Shown piece by piece: positions 1 through 7,475 of a DNA stretch of 16,315 bases. This DNA is from Clostridiaceae bacterium (GTDB taxonomy: Bacteria; Bacillota; Clostridia; Saccharofermentanales; UBA5734). A model generated the notes under the pieces. That model did no database searches and was not told where the DNA came from. It saw only the letters and a list, made by a program, of their open reading frames with translations. The position numbers and the translations under genes are program-made. The stretch is from the NCBI GenBank assembly GCA_012522285.1, contig JAAYKS010000194.1, forward strand, positions 1-16,315. Direction: 5' to 3'. Position 1 is the stretch's first letter, and every line of letters starts with the position of its first letter.

Positions 1-56
1 CGGCACGGTTCGAACAGATGCATGTCGGTCCCTGCACATGGGAACTGCACGGCTAA
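1..56 (+). CDS. C-terminal end of an unidentified protein (partial)
   Basis: The third forward frame is open from the window edge and ends at a TAA at 54-56, giving the tail ARFEQMHVGPCTWELHG. A GC-rich hairpin follows 20 bp later, as expected after the end of a plus-strand gene. Seventeen residues are too few to name a family. The call rests only on the open frame and the hairpin; a chance open frame of this length is quite possible. Confidence 0.3.
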   Translation, partial: ARFEQMHVGPCTWELHG

Positions 57-75
57 CGGTTGCGTTACATGGACA

Positions 76-101
76 ACGGGCCGGCTTGTATGCCGGCCCG
101 T
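76..101 (+). terminator. GC-rich hairpin, likely transcription terminator
   Basis: Perfect 10-bp arms (ACGGGCCGGC at 76-85, complement at 92-101) enclose a 6-nt loop. On the plus strand the stem is followed after ten bases by a short T-run (cgtttt). The hairpin lies between the tail of a plus-strand gene and the end of the minus-strand ABC-F gene, so it could act in both directions. The T-tract is weak. Confidence 0.5.
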
Positions 102-168
102 CGGTTATCCCGTTTTGCGTGGCGGCGAATCACACTTATCGCGCGACCCGTCTCCCGCTATGTCTCTT

Positions 169-1794
169 TCATGCAGGTGCGCCGGCCATCTCCCGATAGG
201 CGGCATATCCCAGTTCCCAATCCGTCACTTTGCCGTCTTCGAGTGCCAGAATGCGGTCCGCGACCCGCTCGACGAAATACCGGTCGTGCGAGACGAAAAG
301 CAGTGTGCCACGGAATCCCAGCAACATCGCCTCGAGCACCTCGCGCGAGTCGATGTCGAGATGGTTGGTGGGCTCGTCCAGCACCAGGAAGTTGACCTCG
401 TCCTGGCTGAGGGAGCACAGCCGCAACCGGCTTTTCTCGCCGCCCGACAGTTGTCGGATTTTTTTGAACACATCGTCGCCGCAAAACAGTGCCCGGGCCA
501 GGGTGGCTCGCGCCTGCGCGAGGGAGACGCCGTGCTCCCGGCAAAAATACTGCACCATGGTTTGGTCTTCGTCGTCGAACACGACCGTCTGGGGCAAATA
601 GCCGATCCGAACGCCGGAGCCCAACCAGACCTTACCGTCTTCCGGCTCACACTCGCCCAGCAAGATGCGTAAAAGCGTCGATTTTCCGGATCCGTTGGGG
701 CCCAAGAGACAGGCGCGATCCCGGAAAAACAAGTCGAACCCGACGCCGTCGAGCACCTGTTGCCCGCCGAACGAGCGGCGCAGGTTTTCGATGCGCAGCA
801 CCTCCCGGCCGGATCTCCGGTCGTCCCGGACCGCGAGCCGCATCTTGCGGGCGTCCCCCGCCGGCCGGTCCATCCGCTCCACTTTTTCCAGCTTGTGCTC
901 CAGTACCTTGGCCGCACGGAACATGGCCACGCTGTCCCGCATCACGCCCCAGATCCGGTAGCGCTCGATCTGCCGCTCCATGCGCTCGATCTTTTTCTGC
1001 TGGTTCAGGTAGGCATGCATGGCCTGTTCGAAGCGGGCGTCTTTTTCCACGAGATAGGCACTGTAGTTGCCGATGTACTCTTCCGCATGGTCCGGCTGCA
1101 GTTCGACGATCCGCGTGACCGTGCGGTCCAGAAAGTGCCGGTCGTGTGACACGATGACCACCGAACCGCGGTAGGCGGACAAAAATGCCTCGAGCCACTC
1201 GATCGAGACGATGTCGAGATGGTTGGTCGGTTCGTCCAACAGCAGGATGTCTGGCTCTTCCAGCAGCAGCCGCGCAAAGGCGACCCGGGATTGCTCTCCA
1301 CCACTGAGACGCCCAAACGTTGTTTTGCGCATCGTCGGACCGATCTCCAACCCCTGCATGATCTTTTCGATGCGTGTCTCGATCTCGTAACCGCCTGCGG
1401 CTTCGAACCGTTCCAGCAAGTTGCCGTATCGTCGAAGGGTGTCCTCAAGCTCGGATTCGGATTGCATCGACATGTCGGCCGTAAGACTTTCCAGTTGCCG
1501 GCGCATCTGTTCGATCGCGTCGAATGCCTCCGCACAGATCTCGTCGGGCGTGGCTTCGGACGGAAACGTCAGCGTTTGGTCCAGACAGCGGATGCGCGCC
1601 TCCTTGCGGAGGATGACACTGCCCGCATCGACCGACTCTCGGCCGGTGACCATTCGGAGCAAGGTGGTTTTGCCGCACCCGTTCGGACCGATCAGGCCGA
1701 TCCGGTCTCCGGACATGACTTCAAACGTGATATTTCTGAAAACGGGGTTGGCCCCATAACTTTTTTCGAGTTGGTTTATCGCCAGGTCGATCAT
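169..1794 (-). CDS. ABC-F family ATPase (ribosome-associated, possibly antibiotic-resistance type)
   Basis: A 541-residue soluble protein with two ABC cassettes and no membrane segment, the hallmark of ABC-F factors that bind the ribosomal E site. The first cassette has Walker A GPNGCGKT (36-43), signature LSGGEQSR (163-170) and Walker B LLLDEP (184-189). The second has GPNGSGKST (365-373), LSGGEKSR (449-456) and LVLDEPTNHLD (470-480). Between them a charged, coiled-coil-like linker (about 250-310) corresponds to the P-site tRNA interaction motif. The start is set at ATG 1794 because GGGAGGA lies 5 nt upstream; the longer frame adds 12 residues with no ribosome site. The family includes housekeeping translation factors and target-protection proteins (Vga, Lsa, VmlR, OptrA types). 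The long regulated leader upstream favours the latter, but the drug specificity cannot be read here. Confidence 0.94.
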   Translation of the reverse strand: MIDLAINQLEKSYGANPVFRNITFEVMSGDRIGLIGPNGCGKTTLLRMVTGRESVDAGSVILRKEARIRCLDQTLTFPSEATPDEICAEAFDAIEQMRRQLESLTADMSMQSESELEDTLRRYGNLLERFEAAGGYEIETRIEKIMQGLEIGPTMRKTTFGRLSGGEQSRVAFARLLLEEPDILLLDEPTNHLDIVSIEWLEAFLSAYRGSVVIVSHDRHFLDRTVTRIVELQPDHAEEYIGNYSAYLVEKDARFEQAMHAYLNQQKKIERMERQIERYRIWGVMRDSVAMFRAAKVLEHKLEKVERMDRPAGDARKMRLAVRDDRRSGREVLRIENLRRSFGGQQVLDGVGFDLFFRDRACLLGPNGSGKSTLLRILLGECEPEDGKVWLGSGVRIGYLPQTVVFDDEDQTMVQYFCREHGVSLAQARATLARALFCGDDVFKKIRQLSGGEKSRLRLCSLSQDEVNFLVLDEPTNHLDIDSREVLEAMLLGFRGTLLFVSHDRYFVERVADRILALEDGKVTDWELGYAAYREMAGAPA

Positions 1795-1811
1795 GGATTC
1801 CTCCCATACCG

Positions 1812-1912
1812 CGGGGCGTACGGCATCCAAACAATAAAGCCCCGAAACCGCTTGCGCGCTTCGAGGCCATTCTCACCTGGGTCAGGACCTGAAAAAGTCC
1901 TGTTGTTTCGGG
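1812..1912 (-). promoter_or_regulatory. Candidate attenuator hairpins in the ABC-F leader
   Basis: Reading the minus strand towards the gene, CCCGAAAC (1912-1905) can pair with GTTTCGGG (1848-1841), and the second arm runs into GCTTTATTGTTT, a T-rich tail. Alternatively CGGGGC (1844-1839) can pair with GCCCCG (1817-1812), just upstream of the ribosome binding site. Both pairings use the same GGGG bases, so they exclude each other. A third hairpin, CAGGAC/GTCCTG, sits between the first two arms. This fits ribosome-mediated attenuation of antibiotic-responsive ABC-F genes, but it was folded by eye and the loop of the first stem is long. Confidence 0.35.
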
Positions 1913-1986
1913 TGAAGAGAGAGCGCCGACTGGCTCAGCGGATGTGTTCCTATTCGAAAATGGGCATACGTATCCCGCAACCGACG

Positions 1987-2040
1987 TCAATCGGCTGTTC
2001 TCAGACTCGTGAATGCTGTCCATCTCGCAAAGGGACTCAT
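1987..2040 (-). CDS. Possible 17-residue leader peptide of the ABC-F gene
   Basis: A short frame in the ABC-F leader encodes MSPFARWTAFTSLRTAD and ends at TGA (1989-1987). AAAGGA lies 6 nt upstream of its ATG, and the frame begins about 37 nt downstream of the transcription start predicted from the promoter at 2084-2112. Leader peptides of this size regulate several ABC-F resistance genes by drug-induced ribosome stalling. No stalling motif is recognised, so the call rests on position, the ribosome site and the downstream alternative hairpins. A longer overlapping frame on the same strand runs into the ABC-F gene but has no coding character. Confidence 0.35.
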   Translation of the reverse strand: MSPFARWTAFTSLRTAD

Positions 2041-2083
2041 CGCTTTTCCTTTCGGCAGAACTGTTGATCTTGTAACGAAAACC

Positions 2084-2112
2084 AGCATAATGACTCTCGC
2101 CGGAAATGTCAA
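2084..2112 (-). promoter_or_regulatory. Sigma-A type promoter for the ABC-F gene
   Basis: On the minus strand a perfect -35 TTGACA (2112-2107) is followed by a 17-bp spacer and the -10 TATGCT (2089-2084). Transcription would start near 2077, giving a leader of about 280 nt before the ABC-F start codon. Confidence 0.75.
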
Positions 2113-2166
2113 ATGGTCTCACAGCGCGACAGGATCAGAGGCCCGGTTCACTGGTGCAGGTCACAA

Positions 2167-2195
2167 TAGACGTGTTTTACGGTGTGTACTACAAT
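2167..2195 (+). promoter_or_regulatory. Promoter candidate for the APH-kinase fusion gene
   Basis: TAGACG (2167-2172), 17-bp spacer, TACAAT (2190-2195). The -10 is good and the -35 matches consensus at four of six positions. It lies 35 bp before the start codon and about 70 bp from the divergent ABC-F promoter. Confidence 0.42.
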
Positions 2196-2230
2196 ATGGA
2201 ACAGACTGCCGGTGCGGGAAGGAAGCGCGA

Positions 2231-3943
2231 ATGATCGAAAAGAGATTTGTGAAAAAGGAGGCCATCGATAAAGGATGGTCGGGAGATACGAAATTCCGTG
2301 TCACCACAGTGGAAGGAATCTCTTACTTGCTGCGCATATCCCCTGCGGACCGGGCCGAAGCCAAACGGGCTGATTTTGAACGGATGAAACACGTCGAGGC
2401 GCTCGGCATCCCGATGTGCCGTCCGATCGCATTTGACACTGATCCGGACGGAGCCTACTCCCTGCAAAGCTGGATCGACGGCGTGGATGGGGAAGTAGCC
2501 GTCCCGCTCTTGTCCGACACGGAACAATACGTGATGGGTCTCGAAGCGGGGAGGATCCTCCGGACGATCCATACGATTCCGGCACCTCCCGGACAGGAAA
2601 GCTGGGAGAGCCGCTACAACCGGAAAGTGGACCGCAACATCCGCAATTACCAGGCCTGTCCCGTCCACTTTGACGGCGCGGCGCGTCTGATCCGCTATCT
2701 CGAGGCAAACCGGGAACTGCTCCGGGACCGGCCGCAGAGCTACCAGCATGGGGATTACCACGTCGGCAACCTCATGGTCGACCACAGCGGAAAGCTCGTG
2801 GTCATCGACTTTGACCGCAGCGATTACGGAGATCCCTGGGAGGAATTCAACCGGATCGTGTTTTGTGTACACGTCTCACCTCTGTTTACTTCAGGTATGG
2901 TCAATGGATATTTCGACGGGCAAGTACCACCCCTGTTTTGGCGGTTACTCGCCCTGTACATCGCCAGTAATACACTGGCTTCGGTCCCCTGGGCCCTCCC
3001 GTACGGGCAGTCAGATGTCGATACGATGCTGGATCGCGCGCGGGATGTGCTTTCCTGGTATGGCGACTTCCACGATCCGGTGCCATCCTGGTATCATCCG
3101 GGCTATTACCTGCAGGAAATCGACGGGGTGCCCTATAAATTGAAAGCCCCGTTCGATTTTGGTTTCCTGTCCCGATTTGGAACCGTGTTCAAGGTGTATG
3201 ACGACCAGGATTCCGGAAACATCTGTTTTGGCATCCAGTCGGTCGGAGAACGCCTGTTCGTGAAGTTCGCCGGCGCGCCCACTGAACAATACGATGGAAC
3301 CGCGGCGGATGCCGTGGCCCGGTTGCGTGCGGCATGTCGCGTGTACGAGGACCTCGCACATCCGAACCTGATACGGCTGATCCGCACCGAACCCTGCAGC
3401 GGCGGACTGGCGTCGGTCTTCGAATGGGTGGACGCGGTCTGTATGGGCCGGATGTATCCCGCGTCGAGGAAAGCGTTTCACCTCCTGCCGCAAGCGGACA
3501 AGCTCCACATCTTCGAGGACATCCTGTCATTTCACGCCCACGTGGCGGCATGCGGATACGTGGCGGTCGATTTTTACGACGGATGCGTACTGTACGATAC
3601 GGCACATCAGAAAACGATGATCTGCGACGTCGATCTCTACGAGAAAAAGCCCCACACCAACCAGGTAGGCCGGATGTGGGGAAGTGCCCGGTTCATGTCG
3701 CCGGAGGAGCATACACTGGGAGCCGTAATCGACGAAGTGACCAATGTCTACACCATGGGCGCGACCGCCTTTGCTTTGTTTGGGGAGGATGGCAAGCGTA
3801 CCCCGGAGGCGTGGACCTTGTCCCGCGCGCACTACGACGTGGCCGCTATCGCAGCCAGCGACGTCCGCGATCGTCGGTATCCGTCGATCCAGGCGATGAT
3901 CCGCGCCTGGGAAGCGGCATGGGGAGCAAGCAGGCCGACCTGA
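2231..3943 (+). CDS. APH-like phosphotransferase fused to a protein-kinase-like domain
   Basis: A 570-residue two-part protein. Residues 1 to about 285 are an aminoglycoside-phosphotransferase/choline-kinase type domain: Brenner motif HGDYHVGN (H173, D175, N180) and metal-binding VIDFDRSDYGDP (D193). Residues about 305-565 resemble a Ser/Thr kinase: VAIK-like lysine K345 (RLFVKF), E373 in VYEDLAHPNL, catalytic D447 in YVAVDFYDGC, DVD (466-468) in place of DFG, SPEE (490-493) in place of APE, and the F-helix-like DEVTNVYTMG (501-510). The Asn normally five residues after the catalytic Asp is Cys452. Start ATG 2231 has AAGGAAG upstream. It is cytosolic, with no signal or membrane segment. Each half resembles proteins usually found alone in Bacillota; the fusion appears genuine because the frame is open through the junction. 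Substrates are unknown; a small-molecule kinase with a regulatory or pseudo-kinase half is one reading. Confidence 0.88.
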   Translation: MIEKRFVKKEAIDKGWSGDTKFRVTTVEGISYLLRISPADRAEAKRADFERMKHVEALGIPMCRPIAFDTDPDGAYSLQSWIDGVDGEVAVPLLSDTEQYVMGLEAGRILRTIHTIPAPPGQESWESRYNRKVDRNIRNYQACPVHFDGAARLIRYLEANRELLRDRPQSYQHGDYHVGNLMVDHSGKLVVIDFDRSDYGDPWEEFNRIVFCVHVSPLFTSGMVNGYFDGQVPPLFWRLLALYIASNTLASVPWALPYGQSDVDTMLDRARDVLSWYGDFHDPVPSWYHPGYYLQEIDGVPYKLKAPFDFGFLSRFGTVFKVYDDQDSGNICFGIQSVGERLFVKFAGAPTEQYDGTAADAVARLRAACRVYEDLAHPNLIRLIRTEPCSGGLASVFEWVDAVCMGRMYPASRKAFHLLPQADKLHIFEDILSFHAHVAACGYVAVDFYDGCVLYDTAHQKTMICDVDLYEKKPHTNQVGRMWGSARFMSPEEHTLGAVIDEVTNVYTMGATAFALFGEDGKRTPEAWTLSRAHYDVAAIAASDVRDRRYPSIQAMIRAWEAAWGASRPT

Positions 3944-3947
3944 CGGG

Positions 3948-5582
3948 TCAGTGCGTGGTCTGCGCCTCAACGAGACGCTCGCCGCAGTACATCGCGCGCA
4001 GTTTGGGTTTTTCGATTTTGCCGGTCGGATTGCGGGGGACCGGTGCAAAAAGGATCGTGCGGGGGCGCTTGTAGCGCGGCAGGTCCACACAAAATTCCGC
4101 GATCTCGTCTTCCGTGCAGGACATGCCTTCCTTGATCTCGATGATCGCCGCCGTGATTTCACCGAGCCGCGGGTCGGGCAGGCCGATCACCGCGACATCT
4201 TTGATTGCGGGATGCGACCGGAGGAAATCTTCGATTTGAACCGGATAGATGTTTTCTCCACCGGTGATGATGACGTCTTTTTTGCGGTCGACGAGGAAGA
4301 TGAACCCGTCTTCGTCCATCCGCGCGACATCTCCCGTAAACAGCCACCCGCCCTTGAGGATTTCCGCGGTGGCCTGCGGGTTGTTGTAGTAGCACTTCAT
4401 GACGCCCGGACCCCGGACGATCAGTTCTCCGACTTCGCCCTGCGCGACCGGAACGCCCTTTTCGTCGACAATGTCGGTTTCCCAGAGATACCCGGCTTTG
4501 CCGATCGCTCCCACCTTGTGGATGTTTTCCATCCCGAGATGGACGCAGCCCGGGCCGATGGATTCGCTCAGTCCGTAGTTGGTGTCGTATTGGTGGGATG
4601 GGAACACTTGTTTCCATCGCCGGATCAGGCTGGGCGGAACGGGCTGTGCGCCGATGTGCATCAGTCTCCACTGGGCGAGACGGTAATTGTCGAGTTTGAT
4701 GTCGTCGCGTTCGAGTGCGTCGAGGATGTCCTGGACCCAGGGCACGAGCAGCCAGACGATGGTCGCCTTCTCTTCGGAGACCGCCTGCAGCACCCACTCC
4801 GGCTTGACCCCGCGCAAGATGACCGCGCGGCTTCCGACCAGCAGACTCCCGAACCAGTGCATCTTGGCTCCGGTATGGTAGAGGGGAGGGATACACAAAA
4901 ATACGTCGTCATGGGTCTGTTGGTGATGGTTTTGCTCGGTCAGGCAGGCCGAGACCAATGCGGCATGGGAATGAAGAATCGCCTTGGGAAATCCGGTGGT
5001 ACCGGACGAAAAATAGATGGCCGCGTCGTCCTCTTCCTTCAACTCGACCGCGGGTGCGGTCGAAGAGCAGTAGGAGACCAGCCGGTCGTAGCTGTCCGCG
5101 AATGTCGGTTTGTTGTCGCCGACAAAGAAGAACGTGTTTACGCCGTGCAGATGGTCGAACACCTGCTCCACCCGGCCGATGAACTCCGGACCGAACACCA
5201 GTGCGTCGACCTCCGCAAGGCCCAGACAGTACTGGATCTCCTCCGCGGTGTAACGGAAGTTGAGCGGCACCGCGAGTGCGCCGGTTTTCAGAATGCCAAA
5301 ATAGATGGGCAGCCACTCGAGGCAGTTCATCAACAGAACCGCGACTTTGTCGCCTTTTTGGATGCCTCGCGTGAGCAAAAGATTGGCGAAACGGTTCGCT
5401 TTGATGTCGAACTCTTTCCACGTCATTTCCCTGCGATATCGGTCCGACGAGGTGGACTCGATCAGGTTGTACTCCCGCCAGGTGACGGTATGCTCCGGCT
5501 GATTCGCCGGATTGATCTCGACCAGACTGTTCTCGTTGGGGTACAGTTTCGCGTTCTTTTCCAAAAAATCTACGATTGCCAT
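3948..5582 (-). CDS. Acyl-CoA synthetase (class I adenylate-forming, AMP-binding)
   Basis: A 544-residue ATP-dependent ligase that activates a carboxylic acid to an acyl-adenylate and then an acyl-CoA. Visible motifs are the P-loop SSGTTGFPK (192-200), aromatic/adenine motif YGLSE (336-340), FTGD (415-418), hinge RKKD (433-436), ITGGENIYP (439-447) and the C-terminal catalytic lysine K522 in NPTGKI. The full length and all core motifs suggest an active enzyme. The N-terminus carries two TWxE segments (VTWREYN at 33-39, MTWKEFD at 53-59), which I believe is normal in a clostridial subfamily. The exact acid (medium/long chain, aromatic or other) cannot be told. It ends 4 bp from the convergent fusion gene with no room for a terminator. 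Start ATG 5582 follows AGGGCAGGA. Confidence 0.92.
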   Translation of the reverse strand: MAIVDFLEKNAKLYPNENSLVEINPANQPEHTVTWREYNLIESTSSDRYRREMTWKEFDIKANRFANLLLTRGIQKGDKVAVLLMNCLEWLPIYFGILKTGALAVPLNFRYTAEEIQYCLGLAEVDALVFGPEFIGRVEQVFDHLHGVNTFFFVGDNKPTFADSYDRLVSYCSSTAPAVELKEEDDAAIYFSSGTTGFPKAILHSHAALVSACLTEQNHHQQTHDDVFLCIPPLYHTGAKMHWFGSLLVGSRAVILRGVKPEWVLQAVSEEKATIVWLLVPWVQDILDALERDDIKLDNYRLAQWRLMHIGAQPVPPSLIRRWKQVFPSHQYDTNYGLSESIGPGCVHLGMENIHKVGAIGKAGYLWETDIVDEKGVPVAQGEVGELIVRGPGVMKCYYNNPQATAEILKGGWLFTGDVARMDEDGFIFLVDRKKDVIITGGENIYPVQIEDFLRSHPAIKDVAVIGLPDPRLGEITAAIIEIKEGMSCTEDEIAEFCVDLPRYKRPRTILFAPVPRNPTGKIEKPKLRAMYCGERLVEAQTTH

Positions 5583-5656
5583 GCTTCCTGCCCTTTCCTG
5601 TATAACCGGAGAATAAAACTGCCATGCTGCCGTGGACTTCGTTTCCGTACCTTCTC

Positions 5657-5684
5657 AGTCTAATAAAATCTGCGGACACGTCAA
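5657..5684 (-). promoter_or_regulatory. Promoter candidate for the acyl-CoA synthetase gene
   Basis: On the minus strand TTGACG (5684-5679), a 16-bp spacer, then TAGACT (5662-5657). It lies 75 bp before the start codon in an intergenic space shared with the divergent acetyltransferase gene. Confidence 0.45.
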
Positions 5685-5715
5685 CCATTTGGGCACCATA
5701 AAGATGAAAGCCAGG

Positions 5716-5744
5716 TTTTGCCGCATGAGGATTGGACCTATAAT
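5716..5744 (+). promoter_or_regulatory. Promoter candidate for the GNAT gene
   Basis: A perfect -10 TATAAT (5739-5744) is preceded by a weak -35 (TTTTGC at 5716-5721 with 17-bp spacing, or TTGCCG with 15). Its distance of 37 bp to the chosen start codon supports that start over longer frames, which would begin upstream of or inside the promoter. Confidence 0.5.
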
Positions 5745-5781
5745 AGTTGCAATGATTTCTAAGCCGAGGGGGCTTGTTGAC

Positions 5782-6372
5782 ATGGATGTTGCGATCGACT
5801 TGTCTGGTACCACGCTGGAAACCGACCGTCTGTTTCTGCGGCCATGGGAGCCGGCAGACCTCGACGATTTTTATGCCTACGCCTCGGTGCCCGGCGTCGG
5901 TGAAATGGCGGGCTGGCCGCACCACGAGTCCCCGGCGTTGTCAAAGAGGATTCTCGACTCGTTTATCGCCGGCAAGGATGTATTTGCGGTCGTCCTTCGG
6001 GAAACCGGTCGTGTGGTGGGGTCGCTGGGGCTCCATGGTTCCTGGGCCAACGGGGATCCCGCATATGTGAGCCTGACACAAAAGGAAATTGGATATGTCC
6101 TGTCCAAAGAACAGTGGGGGAAAGGCTTGATGACGGAGGCGGTGCAGGCCGTGATCTGGTTTTGTTTCGACACCCTCGGACTGGACGCGGTCACAATCGG
6201 ACATTTTTCGACCAACAATCAGTCCCGGCGCGTGATCGAAAAATGCGGGTTTTGTTTCGTCCGGGAAGGGGTATTTTTCTCCCAACAAATGGATAGACAG
6301 TTCGAAGACCGGAAATACATTTTGATGAATCCGACCCGCTGCAAGGCGGGGATTGACACGTCACCGGTGTGA
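5782..6372 (+). CDS. GNAT-family N-acetyltransferase (RimJ/RimL-like)
   Basis: A 196-residue Acetyltransf_3-type enzyme that transfers an acetyl group from acetyl-CoA to an amine, either a protein N-terminus or a small molecule. The family opening LETDRLFLRPW (12-22) and the acetyl-CoA-binding loop QWGKGL (111-116) within EIGYVLSKEQWGKGLMTEA are clear. The ending FSTNNQSRRVIEKCGF (142-157) is the typical NxxSxxxxEKxGF signature. ATG 5782 is chosen because GAGGGGG precedes it and the promoter lies just upstream; the upstream open stretch is not protein-like. Its stop codon overlaps the promoter region of the next gene, so it may be co-transcribed with it in part. The substrate cannot be inferred. 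Confidence 0.88.
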   Translation: MDVAIDLSGTTLETDRLFLRPWEPADLDDFYAYASVPGVGEMAGWPHHESPALSKRILDSFIAGKDVFAVVLRETGRVVGSLGLHGSWANGDPAYVSLTQKEIGYVLSKEQWGKGLMTEAVQAVIWFCFDTLGLDAVTIGHFSTNNQSRRVIEKCGFCFVREGVFFSQQMDRQFEDRKYILMNPTRCKAGIDTSPV

Positions 6373-6378
6373 TACAAT
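6353..6378 (+). promoter_or_regulatory. Possible promoter/operator before the LacI-type gene
   Basis: A perfect TTGACA (6353-6358) and a TACAAT (6373-6378) are separated by only 14 bp, shorter than normal. The palindrome CACCGGTG (6362-6369), with the central CG typical of LacI-family operators, lies exactly between them. The arrangement fits an autoregulated promoter overlapping the end of the GNAT gene, but the palindrome is short and the spacing poor. Confidence 0.35.
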
Positions 6379-6412
6379 CAGAACAGCTAAAACGTTATTC
6401 CAGGAGTTGTCC

Positions 6413-7444
6413 GTGACAAAATCCGGGATCAAATCCATTGCCGCGATGTTGAACCTGTCTCCCGGCACGGTGTCGATCGTGTTGAACGGCCGGGGGGATG
6501 AGCTCCGTATTTCCCGACAGACACAGGCGCGCATTCTGGCGGCGGCAAAGCAGCTGGGCTACAAGCCCAATCTCCACGCGCGGCGGCTGCGGCAGAAGGC
6601 CGGACCCGGGCAAACCGCGGTCATCGGCGTATTGTGGTCCACGGAGTATTCCGCGGATGTGTTGGTCCGATTTTTCGACGGGATTCAGCACGCGATGCTG
6701 GAAGACGACGCGGATATCGAAGTCATCTATAAACCTTATCCCTACGGGTCGATCGACAAGGTCGGCGACGTATTTGAGACCAATCCGTTTCACGGTGTGA
6801 TTCTTTTTGGAGCGGCAGACCGGGATGTGGAGCAAGTCAAGGCGCTGCGTCCCAGGATGCCGATCGTTCTGTTCAACCGTCGGAATGACACCTACAGTTC
6901 CGTCTGTGTCGACGAGTACGACACCGGTGCCAAGGTGGCACGTCTGTTTCACGCCCGGGGGCACACCTCGGCAGGACTGGTGGAGGCCAACCTGGGACTG
7001 CAGCACCACGCCCAGCGCCACAGCGGGTTCGTCGAAACCTGCACCTCGCTCGGCGTGACGATATTGCCGGAACACATCCGGCAAGGCGCCAACAACGAAG
7101 AGGGCGGACGGACCGCGACCGAAGCGCTGCTGCAGTCGGACTCTGTGCCGACCGCATTGTTTTTTATGATGGACAGCATGGCACACGGAGCGTATCCGGT
7201 GTTTGAACGGCGGGGAATACGTGTCCCTGACGACATCGAAATCGTGGCCTACAACGATTCCGCGATCAACCGGCTGCTACGGCCGAGCCTGACTGTGGTG
7301 GACCTGCCGGTGCAACGGCTCGTACGGGCCAGCATCCGGCTGCTGCTCGAAATGATCGGCGGCCGGCATCCGGAGCCGGTAACACGCTTCGAAGAGACAT
7401 TTTTTGTCTACCGGGAGACATGCGGCGGGTTCCCGGAATCCTGA
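6413..7444 (+). CDS. LacI-family transcriptional regulator
   Basis: A 343-residue repressor-type protein. The N-terminal helix-turn-helix (about 6-25: IKSIAAMLNLSPGTVSIVLN) is followed by the hinge segment LGYKPNLHARRLR (48-60), then a periplasmic-binding-like effector domain (IGVLW near 71, GVILFGAADR, DDIEIVAYNDSAINRLLRPSLT near the end). Start GTG 6413 is preferred over an upstream ATG-less extension because CCAGGAG lies 6 nt before it. The next gene begins 31 bp downstream, so it very likely forms an operon with the carboxylesterase and serine hydrolase and controls them. The effector is probably related to their substrate or product; LacI members mostly bind sugars, though purine and other ligands occur. 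Confidence 0.92.
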   Translation: MTKSGIKSIAAMLNLSPGTVSIVLNGRGDELRISRQTQARILAAAKQLGYKPNLHARRLRQKAGPGQTAVIGVLWSTEYSADVLVRFFDGIQHAMLEDDADIEVIYKPYPYGSIDKVGDVFETNPFHGVILFGAADRDVEQVKALRPRMPIVLFNRRNDTYSSVCVDEYDTGAKVARLFHARGHTSAGLVEANLGLQHHAQRHSGFVETCTSLGVTILPEHIRQGANNEEGGRTATEALLQSDSVPTALFFMMDSMAHGAYPVFERRGIRVPDDIEIVAYNDSAINRLLRPSLTVVDLPVQRLVRASIRLLLEMIGGRHPEPVTRFEETFFVYRETCGGFPES

Positions 7445-7475
7445 CCCGAACGCATACAAGAAAAGGAGACGGCAC

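Noticed and set aside
33..59. Repeated TWxE segment in the synthetase N-terminus (residue numbers of the protein at 3948-5582)
   Set aside because: Looked like an internal duplication, but I recall the same double motif in related clostridial acyl-CoA ligases, so it is probably a subfamily trait.
1721..2122. Minus-strand 133-codon frame covering the ABC-F leader
   Set aside because: Runs out of frame into the ABC-F coding start and has no ribosome site or protein-like composition; its start lies upstream of the predicted transcription start.
3951..5663. Plus-strand open frame of 570 codons opposite the acyl-CoA synthetase
   Set aside because: It is the mirror of a clear gene with all synthetase motifs; its own translation has no family features and no ribosome site.
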